A DNA stretch of 17,575 nucleotides from Euperipatoides rowelli (GCA_003024985.2 PXIH01S0079600.1), one strand, 5' to 3'; counted from the stretch's first letter, positions 1 to 10,378 are shown. Made by a program: numbers and translations. The notes: generated by a model from the letters alone, not told the origin.

Positions 1-690
1 TATATATCGTAGATCCTTTAGATGAGCAATACTAACAATTGTTGTTCTAGATTTCTAAAGTTACTTCTTCAAAATGATTTTAAGTTTTAAAAAAATAGGC
101 AAAAAACCCAAGTGAAAGTTTTGATTTTGAATGGAAGGCCACTTTCTAAGTTTGCTTATGAAAAGTATTGATTTTGGCATGCCATTTTCAAAACGATGTT
201 TTTGACTTATAAAAATTAAACATCTTAAAATTAATATTTCAGAAAAACCGTGATTATCTCTATTGACCTTTAACATTTGTTTTTATACTAAAAAATCTTT
301 AGTAAGCTATACATCCCCAGGAAATTAAAAATTAAGAACTTTCTTTTACAAATTGGTAATAGTAGCACATCTGTTCTTACAATTTTAAAATTTAACTAAC
401 TTAGTTCAAGACATTAATATAAACTTGTGGTTAATTTTTGGGCCATTAACTCATTAGAGCTCTCTAATCGTATGAAAAAAAAAACACATTCGCTGCTCAG
501 CTGTTAACTGGACAGTGAGATTCCGATTTTTTTTTTGTATATTTAAAGTTCTGTAGCCTTAATATTTAATTAATCGTGAAGTGTTTAGTAACATTTTAAA
601 CTGAAACTAGATTAAAATGGAGGTAATACTTTTCTAAATTTAATCATTTGAGGCAAATTAAGACCGAGCAAATTCATTTTACCTCATGAC
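1..690. other. AT-rich non-coding DNA, no gene seen
   Basis: No reading frame here resembles a protein. The one open frame on the minus strand (61-276) is low-complexity, rich in Ile, Leu, Phe and Lys as expected from translated AT-rich DNA. Short A and T runs occur, for example near 475-485 and 527-537. No RNA gene or element end was recognised. Confidence 0.7.
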
Positions 691-766
691 AAATTATCTG
701 AAATGAAAATGCTAACTGCCAACTTTAATTGTAAGAAAGATGGAAGTCATAAAAGCTGTGGAGTTG

Positions 767-829
767 AATGCTGTTGATGAAATAAATTAAGTTTAGAGCA
801 TAAACTTAATTTATTTCATCAACAGCATT
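767..829. repeat. Perfect 29-bp inverted repeat with 5-nt loop
   Basis: The left arm 767-795 (AATGCTGTTGATG...) is the exact reverse complement of the right arm 801-829 (...CATCAACAGCATT), separated by GAGCA. Pairing stops at once on both sides apart from one isolated possible pair. In the related copy B (8112-8405) only one arm-like block is present and the other arm is replaced by unrelated sequence. The hairpin therefore looks like a later change in copy A, or an ancestral feature lost in copy B. No evidence of transcription as a small RNA is visible. Confidence 0.9.
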
Positions 830-903
830 GATATACTGATCAATCTGATGATTGACTGGCTCTTTTTCTGACTCAGCTTATCACTAAATTGGTTTCCAAA
901 AGA

Positions 904-914
904 GGGGGGGGGGG
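904..914 (+). repeat. G11 homopolymer
   Basis: Eleven consecutive G in strongly AT-rich DNA, inside repeat copy A. The corresponding part of copy B does not show it. Confidence 0.9.
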
Positions 915-1020
915 ATATTAGACTGTAAACACCAGATTTGCATAAAGTACTTTGCTTTATGATAAAATTTCTTATAAAGCGCAGAGAAGTTTCCAAGTAC
1001 AAGTGATTGAAAGTTTCATT

Positions 1021-3323
1021 TTTGCCAGCTATTCAATTTTTCTCCATTGCATAATAAAGAATGCTAACACATATATGCATGGATCACTCAAGGAGTTAAA
1101 TTCATAAGAAAGAGAGTTGAGCATTATTTCCTTGTGACAATTATCATGAGACAACATACTAACTTCAATAATGTCGTTTTTTTTGATGGAATCATTTCTT
1201 GTTGATTCACAAATTTACGAAGATTATAACTTTTAAACAATTAAATTAATTGTTAGTAATTAAAATGTTTATTTTTGTATCTTAAAAATGTTTTAATTAA
1301 ATAAATTTTTATGTGACATTACAAATATTGAGTAGAGACATTTAGTAATGATCTTTTAATGTAATGAAGTTAGGATAAAAAAAAAATACATTCTATTATT
1401 ATTTAGCAGACAGTATGATGGAGTAAGTTAATCAAATAATTATGTTTAAATATACAGTATTTATATTTTAATTACAAGAATTAGTCGATTATGGCCAAAT
1501 ATATTGACTTGATTTTTTTAGATCATATTGTACCAATTTGGCTATATTTTAAAAATGTGGGCTAATTCGTTATAAGTAAAAAAGTTTTAAAAATAAAATA
1601 GGCATTGATTAGTATATGAATCGCTTAATATAACTATACAAAATAGTAGTTATTAATAGTGAAAATCCAATTTATATTTTATTCTATAGGAGGAGATATT
1701 AATTACGGTATGTTAGTTTTTAACACAACAGGATTTTTGATCCAGGTAGTCAAGATGTTGTCAAACCATTTGGCACCCTTTTTTTCTACCAGTATTTTAG
1801 GTTTCAAAATAGACAGTATATACAAACAAACTCTTTTCTTTTTTAAAAGAAATAAGGATAGTCTAAGTTAATTAAGCAATATATCAATATAGCAAGAAGA
1901 AAATGAGCTTATCAATTAAACAATATATCCACAAATGTTGACATTACATTTTTTTTTAAAAGATAAAATGTGTTAATACCTACAGCTTTTTGTAAATTGG
2001 CCACATGGCAAATCAAGGTGGATTATAAAGACCTGCAAAAATTAGGAATAATTCATTAAAAAAAAAAAAATAGAGCTTAATAAATTAGACCTTGAGTGGA
2101 AGACTGAATTATTTTAAATTTATTTATTTACCAATCTTTAGGAAACAAAATGAAAAGAAAAAAAAAGATAAAAGTTGGAAAAAATATTAAAAATATAAAT
2201 TAATTAAAAAGCAACAAATTATCTCTGTAAAATAAGCAATCCATAATTTCTATTGAACATTCATAAAATTACATAATTTTAAGTAGATTAAAAAAATTAA
2301 GTGATTTGTCACAAATTAATGTTAATTATAGTACTGTATCTAAAATATATGAATGGATAAAAAAATTACCCCCTAATTTTAAGTTCTTTTAATGATATAC
2401 TGTAGCTATATTTGGCTTACAGTATATTTGAAATTGTTGAGTGAAGCAGAGTTCTTTGAATATTACTAGTATTAAAAATTTGAATGATTAAATACAGCAT
2501 TATTAAATCAATGAGGCATAAGTTCTTAAAACAGTAAATAGTCAAAATAAAGATCAACAAATTCTGCATAAAAATAGTCATATGCAATTTAGTCGCAAGT
2601 ATAACATTTTTTGAGAAAATCGTGCTAAAAAAAGTTCTTTAGTTCATGATTTTGTAGCGCACGTAACTTAAAATTTAAAATGTTTACACTCATAAAGATG
2701 TGAAAAGATCCTTAAATCGCTTCTAAGTTATAGTAAAAAAAAATGCAGTTTAAAGATAAAGATTTTAGCTTTATATGCATACATTCAATTTAAAGTTTCT
2801 TTTAATTCCGTTAGATTGAAACTGATATTTTTTTTGTTTATAGACACTTGCCCGTTTATATTTAATATAGGCCTATTGTTAAAAAATAATCCTTATGGAA
2901 ATTCTTTTGGACATTTCAATCTTGATATACAGTATAACTCCTTGATATAAGAAGATAGATTTTCATTCTTGTATCTTCATTTTAAATACAATGACTTTAG
3001 AAATGTTATTTTGAACGTATTTCTTAAAAAAAAAAACAGCTTGAAAGGAGTAACCTAACAATAAATTGTTTTTTATTTTTTAATTCTGTAAAAAAATAAG
3101 CCGAATTCTAGATTATTTTCGTCCAAATATAAATATACTTTAAGCTTAAGTATTTTGAGTAAAATCAAAGTTGGGGAATGAAGATTAAGACTTCAACTCC
3201 ATGTCTACCAATTTTGGTACACACTGAACTTTTACCTAGAGCCGAAGTGTACACAGCTTACAGTCTATTTGAGAGCCTGGGTACGTTTGTGAACCTAATT
3301 CACTCTGCTAGTTATTTACAAAG
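1021..3323. other. AT-rich non-coding DNA, no gene seen
   Basis: About 2.3 kb of AT-rich sequence with many A and T runs and no plausible coding frame; the open frame at 1659-1871 on the plus strand is low-complexity and has no recognisable domain. TACTGTA/TACAGTA words occur near 1454, 2332, 2399, 2418 and 2929. No tRNA, splice-flanked exon or transposon end was recognised. Confidence 0.65.
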
Positions 3324-3334
3324 CCCCCCCCCCC
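3324..3334 (+). repeat. C11 homopolymer
   Basis: Eleven consecutive C followed by TCC, in AT-rich surroundings. It is one of five G or C runs of 9-13 nt in the window. Confidence 0.9.
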
Positions 3335-3819
3335 TCCAAATCATACTATTTGTTTGACAAATACAGATACATACTGTATGTTTCTCGAAAGGTGTTGTAA
3401 GAAAAAAAGCCACGAATCTCACGATTTTACCACTATGGTAGATGTGGCAGAACAGCATTTCTGCCATATTTATTTGCAAGTTCAAAAGTGGCCTTCAACA
3501 AACTCCCCTTGGAACTGGGGTTGGAAAAAAAAAAAAGAGTTTCTGACACCCATACAAATGTAAAAACCACCTGCTCCGCCTGCATTTTTAGATCTAATAT
3601 TTTGTAATTGCAAAAAAAGATGCAGGAACAATTGCAGCTGTATAAAAGCTGGATTATGTTCCCCTGTTTGTGGATCCTGCATGAGCACGGACATGTACAA
3701 AATATTTCCAAATATAAAAATTATCGAGGATATAAATAATTAGAGCCGAGACATAAAGGAATAATACATTTAAATATTATTTTCGCATACTGTACATACT
3801 GTACATTATTTTAGTTTAA
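3335..3819. other. Non-coding stretch with a doubled TACTGTACA word
   Basis: Overlapping open frames on both strands (3354-3563 plus, 3433-3711 minus) show no recognisable domain and contradict one another, so I do not call a gene. At 3789-3805 the word TACTGTACA occurs twice back to back (TACTGTACATACTGTAC). Confidence 0.6.
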
Positions 3820-4012
3820 CCCTCCCATAAACCTCCTTGCACCGGTCTTCTCCCTTGTTCAGCTCCTCCTAATATTGTTCAGCACCTTTGAACAATTAAA
3901 ATAGTAAGTATTAAATGTAACTAGATTCATTAATTCTAATTAAGCCCTCCAAATCCATAAACCTCCATCACTCACTTGACTATATTGCACCGATCTACTC
4001 CCTTCTGCAGCT
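3820..4012 (+). repeat. Two diverged direct repeat units
   Basis: Unit 1 (3820-3864) and unit 2 (3945-4012) share, in the same order, CCCTCC, CCATAAACCTCC, TTGCACCG, TCT-CTCCCTT and CAGCT. Unit 2 has about 20 extra bases between CCTCC and TTGCACCG. They are separated by about 80 bases of AT-rich sequence. The pair looks like an old tandem or segmental duplication; no protein or RNA function was recognised. Confidence 0.65.
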
Positions 4013-4157
4013 ACATATTTTTTTCACCAAAAATCTCCCCAAATAATATGAGTTGCATATCACATCACACCCAGGTAAATTTTGCCAGGAAATTGATTTA
4101 TCCCTTACTATATTGTCAACAAACACAAAAGCTACAAAATTAACATTTTTTGAGCGT

Positions 4158-4290
4158 GATTTTCTCAAAAACGATATGCTTGAGACCAACTTACATATGA
4201 CCATTTTTGTCAAGAATTTGTTGATATTTATTTTGGAAATTCACTATTTAAAAAAATTATGCATATTTTTCGAGATATTTGAGAAAAATC
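4158..4290. repeat. Gapped inverted repeat around an AT-rich spacer
   Basis: The left arm 4158-4179 (GATTTTCTCAAAAACGATATGC) resembles the reverse complement of 4261-4290, sharing GATTTT(T)CTCAAA at the outer end and ATATGC at the inner end, with a few extra bases in the right arm. The segment is followed by a short GC-richer patch (4296-4320, GGGCGCCC...GGGCCACCC). This may be part of a degraded non-autonomous transposon, but no terminal repeat or target duplication was confirmed. Confidence 0.4.
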
Positions 4291-4639
4291 CTTTTGGGCG
4301 CCCTTTTCAGGGCCACCCATAGGCTGATCGTTGCTAACTTTTCTTCAGCCCTACAACAAACTCTGAAAAAAATTCACTTCATTTGAAATTTGTGTATGAT
4401 TTTAGTCTCTAATGACTGGGTTATAGCAAATCCAAATACTTCAGATTACAGGAGGCGATATCTATAAATCAAAACTCAATCAAATTTCATGGCAGTGGTG
4501 ACTTGCTTCAGGATCCAGCAATGGGATGGTAACAAAAGATAAACTTCCATGTGTCAATAATTTCATTCAGTGATAAAGGAAGGAAGATATTTTATGGGCA
4601 TAGTAACTTAGTTTTTTTTGCACTACACTATGTACAATA

Positions 4640-4655
4640 TACAGTATATACTGTA
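4640..4655. repeat. 16-bp perfect palindrome TACAGTATATACTGTA
   Basis: The sequence is identical to its own reverse complement and consists of one TACAGTA and one TACTGTA word joined by TA. It could be a chance fusion of the window-wide motif or a dimeric binding site; nothing adjacent decides this. Confidence 0.9.
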
Positions 4656-7600
4656 AACGTACAGTTAATGTGCATTATCCGGATGAAGATGCATGTTTAC
4701 TATTAAATGCATTCATATTTCACAAGGTTTGTTAGGCTAAATGTATACATGTAAATCTGTACATTTGCCTAAAGACTTTGGTAAATGTGAACACTATTTC
4801 TCAATACAACTGCTGAATTCTTAACAGTATAATTTTCAAACCATTTTTATACTTTAGATTTCGTTAATAAACTGGCATTACAATGCAATTTGATTAATGA
4901 TTTGCTATGTTATTCAGCATAAACAGTACAATAAATGTCTGGAAGAGATCAGCTACTGCCTGCTCTCATTTATAGTATCAATTCTATCTGTATTGTCAAA
5001 ATATATTAATTAATCATTTTATTTTTGATTGCTATGTAAATTGAAAACCCATTAACAAGCCTTAATGAAGCATCTCCATCATATAGTCACGAAACAAAAC
5101 CTATCCTTGATTTTTTCAGCAAGCTTTATATTGTAATATTCATTATTGAGATTTAAAGTGCTGCATGCTTTAGACTTCCTAGTCTATCAATTACACCCTC
5201 GTTATGCATTAGAGCCAGTGGTTCAATTATTTTAAAAGACCATTTTAATGTCCTTTCCGTCTTGCTTGGATACTGCAAGAATCGGGTGGTCCAAGCGGAA
5301 GTACAGGAGAAATGACACCAGGTTCTCGTACGAGTAAAATGTCTTCCGGAGGGGGGTTGTACATACTGTGTGTAATTCAATTCTCTGATAAATGAGGAAG
5401 TTAGTTAAATTCAGGCTCATAAGAGTATAGATTAGCATCCGTCATTTTAAAAACATCCACAATCAGGATTTGGGTGTTTACATGAATGAGTTGACAAACA
5501 TGCTTATGTTCTCATTTAAATTTCTATTAAATTTAAACATCAAGCATTCTTCAACAGATAATTTGTGTGCACTAATGGCTTGTGTCATCAACGGTCGCCC
5601 AATACAGCAAACTTGGAATCAAGACCTATATATATACAATAATCCATTTCTTTATGAATCAATTACAAATTTAACCTTTTTAATTGTAGCTAAACTTCAG
5701 TGGAGCGATGCACCCTCCCCCCCCCTGGAGAAAGTTGTGGCCACTTGTTGCCATATTAACAGCAGTGTAAAACGCATATTGAAAAGTTTGTTACATGTTA
5801 ACTACCTGTTGTAATATTGTCAGGCTAAAGAAGCTCTCTTGATTAATGACAACTCAACAATAAGAGCATCAATCTTGTTATCCAATGCTACAATCCTAAT
5901 TATAGGCATGCCTGCATAATCACTTAAGTATAATCTATGACAGTCAGATCTATTGATATCTCTATCAGTCAAAAGATTTATAGACAATTCATCGTTTTTA
6001 TTTTGTTTACCATTAATTGTGCTTCTTTCAATATTTTTTCCTTTTTTTTTGTTGTCTATTATCACAACTTGCAATATGAATCATATTCTAACTCTAGGGA
6101 AACATGCATGCATCTCTTTGCTGTTAGTACAATTCCGTCCTCTTAGTACGTTATGCAAATTATTTGACAATTAAGAAAAAATTAGAATTGTTTTTCATGA
6201 TACTATTCCCATTTGATTGCTATTTTGGTTCCATCTAAGGTCAAAAACCTCTCCATTTGATAATCATAACTTCTATCAATAAGATTTTGATTAATTATAT
6301 TGAAAAAAAAAAAAACCAAGACAGTAGTTATAGGCACCGATTTTCTCTCTCTCAGGGCACGGTTAAAAAGTGAGCCTACTGATTAATGTGGAGTTATTAG
6401 GTCTCGTAGATTTATCTTTGACAGTGACTCTCCAAATGTCCTAATCTATTGCAATTTAATGTTACAATTTGGTTAGTTATGTCCCCACATCCACAATAAT
6501 ACATCAATAATAAAACAATTACAGATAATGTAACAAATGAACAACAAACCTTTGAAGTAAATAAATGAGACATTTTAATAATATTGTTTCAAATGAAGCA
6601 GATAAAATGCATTGGATATTGCATATCAAAGCTGGTTGTAGAAGAGAAGATAATTATCAGTCACAAATGACGTTAGAAATTCAACACGATTCCATGTAAT
6701 TTTCTATTGCTCATCAAGCATCAAATAAATTACCCATTCAACATGTTACTAAGCATTTCTCTATAGCTAAGATTGTAAAGGATAGCTCTTTTGGTATTTT
6801 TTAGTGTGGCCAGAAAAAAAAAAGTGAACAACAAAAAAAATAAAACTATTATTTTTTTATTACATCTGTAAAATACAAATGATGCTAAAACTAAAATATA
6901 AAGAAAAAAGCTAATAGAAAACAAAGAAGCGAAAGAAGTCCAACAATAGAGCATGTAACTGGATGAGAGAACTCAAAACAGAAAGGGGAAACCCCACAAA
7001 ATATACTAAATAAGATTAACACAAGAAAAACTACTGCCATGAAAGCCTAAAATAACAATATGCTAGTGAATGTGGGAAAATATTTCATTTAGGTGTGTTC
7101 CAAAGAAACATCACATTTCAGACAATACAAAAGTAATTTATATTTATAAGATATGAAATAAACAAAAAAAAATTATTTTCCCTCTTTTTCCAAATTTTCC
7201 TCCTTTTAATAGTTTTATATTCTGTAAAGAAATCACATTTTTCAATTATAATTTTTGCAGACTTACCAATTCCTTTACTGCGAATATCTAATTAAGGCAG
7301 TCAGAAAATACAAACATAAAAATAACAAATTCACATTTCCCATACTCAATTATGATGTTAATGTTTGATCTAGACTACTTGTTCATTCAAGATAAAATTG
7401 ATTGCGACATTTTGTCTTGAGACATGCAAGAGACTTGTATAATATGAAAATCTTCAGACAGCAATGGCAAGCTTGCTTAATTTCATTGCAGTAAGTTAAA
7501 ACTCAGCCTACTTGTTAAACGTTTTTCAAATTATATAATACAGTATGTAAACAAATGAAAACACCACATGATTTTAAGTGATTATTAAGTCTAAAGATTT

Positions 7601-7682
7601 GGCTAAGATGTTATTTACAGAGTAGGATATTATGAAAAATTCTTTAAAACGCATAATTTAGCAATAAAACTAATGATTAGCG
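4656..7682. other. AT-rich non-coding DNA, no gene seen
   Basis: About 3 kb without a supportable gene. The longest frame, 5470-5814 on the plus strand (114 codons), has no recognisable domain, no splice-site context and a composition like the surrounding DNA. A C9 run lies at 5717-5725. The word CAGTGGTTCAA at 5216-5226 resembles hAT transposon ends but has no partner. The minus-strand frames at 5153-5438, 5820-6074 and 6730-6954 are also unconvincing. Confidence 0.6.
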
Positions 7683-7800
7683 CCCTGTGGGGCTAGTCAA
7701 GCATTCTTCGCAGACCGACTCGACATTCCGGCGACACCACTGTCACTGGTTCAAATCCGGCAATGGACAAAAATTGGCGGGTTTTTCATATGTACGGTAC
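7683..7800 (+). mobile_element. tRNA-derived SINE-like segment with Pol III B box
   Basis: GGTTCAAATCC at 7748-7758 matches the RNA polymerase III B box (consensus GGTTCRANYCC). It sits in a foldable T-arm: the bases before the TTCAAAT loop and CCGGC after it pair at four of five positions including one wobble. A weak A-box-like stretch, TGGGGCTAGTC, starts at about 7688, some 60 nt upstream. The segment is clearly GC-richer than its surroundings. The rest does not fold into a clean cloverleaf and no acceptor stem closes, so this looks like a SINE head or tRNA pseudogene rather than a working tRNA. No poly(A) tail or target duplication was identified. Confidence 0.5.
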
Positions 7801-8111
7801 TATAATGTTTTTTTCATGTTGTATTATAATGGAATATTTCTTTGTAAACAAAATTTGCATTGTATGTTGAATAATTAATGATGTACAATGGATTGATATA
7901 CTGTGTATGTATATACAAATAAATTAGATCAAAATTTTTAAAATAATTTAAAATTTTATTTGATTTTAATCTAAAATCAAACTTTTCGCAAAAAATGAAT
8001 TTAATTTGCACAAATAAAGTATTTTAATTCTTTGCGTCTTATCCACGCACATCATACTTTTCAAAGTGCGCTATATAGCATGTGGCAGAAAGTGATGGAA
8101 TGGATGATAGA

Positions 8112-8405
8112 AATGAAATTTTCAATCACTCGTACTCAGAAACTTCTCTGCACTTTGACAGATTTTACTGAAAAGGGAAGTACTTTATACAAATGCCGTG
8201 ATTCTTAATTTAAGCATTTTATTTCGTCTCATGAATGAGAAAGCAGACAGGTCAATCCATTAGCGATTGATCAGTAAAGAAGACATGGAAATGACCATAC
8301 TCTCAACTTAGTTATTTCATAAGCAGCATTTAACATGGAAGCTTTATAATGTTCACTGTTCTTTCAATTAGAAGCATCACATAGTGTTGGTGATTCAGAT
8401 AATTT
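8112..8405 (-). repeat. Dispersed repeat, copy B (inverted partner of 691-1020)
   Basis: Read on the minus strand this stretch follows copy A: TTATCTGAA near 8402-8394, AATGCTGCTTATGAAATAA near 8329-8311, ACTGATCAATC at 8275-8265, and a nearly identical 40-nt block at 8151-8112. Where copy A has the second arm of its perfect hairpin, copy B has an unrelated stretch of about 27 nt (8302-8276). No terminal repeats or coding frame were recognised. Confidence 0.75.
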
Positions 8406-8444
8406 TTGCATGGGGAAAAAATGATTATATAAATAGGTTTGTAA

Positions 8445-8455
8445 GGGGGGGGGGG
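8445..8455 (+). repeat. G11 homopolymer
   Basis: Eleven consecutive G followed by AGGG. It lies shortly beyond the end of repeat copy B and does not correspond in position to the G11 in copy A. Confidence 0.9.
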
Positions 8456-8851
8456 AGGGCTAAAAACAGAGAAGTTGAGTAAGTTACAACTGATATTGTT
8501 TCAAATAAGAAACTGTAAGACCATTTTTGATATGGCAGGTTTTATCCTGGAATTCAAAGGAAGGGGGGTGGTATATCCTGAACACTGGTCTTATGGAATC
8601 AATTAGATCCTATATTTGTGGTATAATGGAAAAAAAAGATATAACAGTCACATAAGAATGGGAAAAGAAAATTAATTTTTCACAGATATAGAATATTACT
8701 CCACGTTATTTGAATCAGTTATAACGGATTGTTATATTAAGCAATACAATTTTTTTTGACAAAATATCGATTAAAAAAAATAGAATACTAATCTTTGCAA
8801 CATTATTTTCAAATGCGATGAAATAAAAAAACTACTTTTCAATAGTGTGTC

Positions 8852-8903
8852 CTATATACCATAGAATTCTAAAAAAAAAAGTATTAGAATCTATGGATAA
8901 AGG
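8852..8903. repeat. Imperfect hairpin, arms of about 20 nt
   Basis: CCATAGAATTCTAA (8859-8872) pairs with TTAGAATCTATGG (8884-8896) with one bulged base. The pairing can be extended outward through CCTATATA against TAAAGG with further bulges. The loop is mostly A. It may be a degraded foldback element; no coding or promoter signal is associated. Confidence 0.6.
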
Positions 8904-8960
8904 TTGGATTCTCTATATGCCAGATATGCATGAGCGATCATCTATAAAATTAGCGCATAG

Positions 8961-9034
8961 TTTAGCTGGTTTGTTTGTTGAAAGAAAATAAAATAAATAA
9001 AAAATAATAAAACACTACAAACAAACCAAACTTG
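8961..9034. repeat. Inverted repeat GGTTTGTTTGT / ACAAACAAACC
   Basis: Perfect 11-bp arms at 8968-8978 and 9017-9027 enclose an A/T-only-like spacer rich in AATAAA words. Weak additional complementarity lies outside the arms (AGC against GGCT). It could be a small foldback or coincidence of simple sequence. Confidence 0.5.
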
Positions 9035-9090
9035 GCTTAGCAGAGAAGGTAGGACCTGGAAGACCACTTATAGTGAAGGTCTGAAATTTG

Positions 9091-9110
9091 AAAAAAAAAA
9101 AAAAAAAAAA
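9091..9110 (+). repeat. A20 homopolymer
   Basis: Twenty consecutive A, preceded by TTG and followed by GG. It could be the tail of an inserted retrotransposed sequence, but I could not identify a body upstream or a target duplication. Confidence 0.85.
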
Positions 9111-9870
9111 GGTATGGAACAGGATGCTTAACTCAAGCTAGGTCTGCATGATAGGTAACAATTGGAATAAAGACGATATATTGTACACATCAAAGGATGG
9201 AAACAAATATTAATGAAATTTATACATAATTCTAACAATAGAAACTTTTATTGAATCGTTTTGTCAAAAATGAAATCAAAATTTTAATTGGCATAAGCTG
9301 TTCAAGACTGGGAGAAACAATTGTTGTTAAAAAATTCTAAACCTAACATGATTTATACACAAATGAAGAACATTATAAATCAAAGTCTAATTTTACCATA
9401 GTGTCATAGTATTTAGGTCTTGTAGCATTCAGAATAGATTAACAAATAATTAGTTATATTGACTTTTGTATCATTGGTGTATTATACCCTACAGTAATAA
9501 TAAAAAAAAAAAGTTATTAAAAACAAAATAATTAAACTCTGAATAAATTTTGTATTCAAACTTTTTTTTTTTTTTGAATGATAACAAATCTGTCCAAACC
9601 TTTAAAAATTGGTACACCATCATCCAACTGAATGACTGTATCTACATTTATTATTTTTATGATAAAATATAATATAAATAAATTTCATAATTTTTAGACC
9701 ATTGAAGCTTACAAAAATAATTTGATTTAATGTATAAATAAAAATTTATTTGGCCATTTAAGAGGCTACAAGATGTAACCTTAATTATTGACCTTTTTAT
9801 CCTCTAACATGTTTAGGATATACTTTTTTAATAAAGTCATCGACTATATTTTGATTATGGAATTAATAAT

Positions 9871-9961
9871 AAAAAAAAGAGAGCTTGTAAATGAGTTTTA
9901 ATGAATGTAGGAATTCACTTACATCCATTAAAACTCATTTAAGAGGAGCTCATTTTTTTTT
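9871..9961. repeat. Long foldback, about 40-nt arms with 10-nt loop
   Basis: The core arms 9889-9909 (AAATGAGTTTTAATGAATGTA) and 9920-9940 are reverse complements at 20 of 21 positions, with the loop GGAATTCACT. Pairing continues imperfectly outward through AGAGAGCTTGT against AAGAGGAGCTC and ends in A8 opposite T10. This is the size of a very small MITE-like foldback or of a microRNA-type precursor. No target duplication was confirmed and nothing shows that it is transcribed. Confidence 0.8.
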
Positions 9962-10342
9962 ATATGTTGTATTTAAATTTGCAGGATTAGAATTTTTTAA
10001 AAATATTGTATTAACTTTCTAATAATAATTGTTGATCCAAAATTCACCTAGTCACTGAAATCTGTGTTGATATTGTAGCTAAGTTGTAAAAATATTGATT
10101 AAAATTTAAAGATTTGGATAGTTTTATTACCGTATTATTAAAGTTGTCAATCATAATAATTAGGTTTATAAATTTTAGTGTAAACTGCATTTAATATTAA
10201 AAAAAAAAACCAAGAATTAAATATTAGGAGCATACTAATTTGAAGGATATACAGTATAATAAACCTGAAACCTCAAATGTGGGGGAGAAAAAAACACATT
10301 CAAGTTTTACGTAAAAATTGATATTTGTTTATTATTCTTAAA

Positions 10343-10378
10343 TTTTTTTTTTTTTTTTACAAAAAAAAAAAAAAAAAA
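10343..10378. repeat. T16-AC-A18 foldback
   Basis: A run of sixteen T is followed by AC and then eighteen A, giving a near-perfect palindrome of simple sequence. Homopolymers of this size are prone to assembly and replication error, so the exact lengths are uncertain. Confidence 0.85.

Larger units (their letters stand above)
691..1020 (+). repeat. Dispersed repeat, copy A (inverted partner of 8112-8405)
   Basis: This stretch matches the reverse complement of 8112-8405 along its length with gaps. The best block is 981-1020, which agrees with 8151-8112 at about 36 of 40 positions by eye (starting GCAGAGAAGTTTC). Other shared blocks are AAATTATCTGAA (691-702), an AATGCTG...ATGAAATAAATTAAG-type block, and ACTGATCAATC (835-845 against 8275-8265). 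No coding potential or terminal repeat was recognised, so the class of element is unknown. Copy A differs from copy B by carrying a perfect hairpin at 767-829 and a G tract at 904-914. Confidence 0.75.

Noticed and set aside
3433-3711. Cys-rich 92-codon open frame on the minus strand
   Set aside because: The cysteines come from repeated TGC/TGT words in simple sequence and form no known pattern; competing frames overlap on the other strand.
2602-4154. TAACATTTTTTGAG occurring at 2602-2615 and 4141-4154
   Set aside because: A 14-base AT-rich match without clear extension can arise by chance in this composition.
5216-5226. CAGTGGTTCAA, similar to hAT ends
   Set aside because: Only 11 bases match the pattern, with no inverted partner, no transposase trace and no duplicated target nearby.
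5470-5814. 114-codon open frame on the plus strand
   Set aside because: No recognisable domain, no splice signals or polyadenylation signal placed to support it, and a composition like the surrounding AT-rich DNA; a frame of this length is not rare in 17 kb.
7683-7758. Functional tRNA gene
   Set aside because: The B box and T-arm are good, but no closing acceptor stem, clear D-arm or anticodon arm could be drawn.
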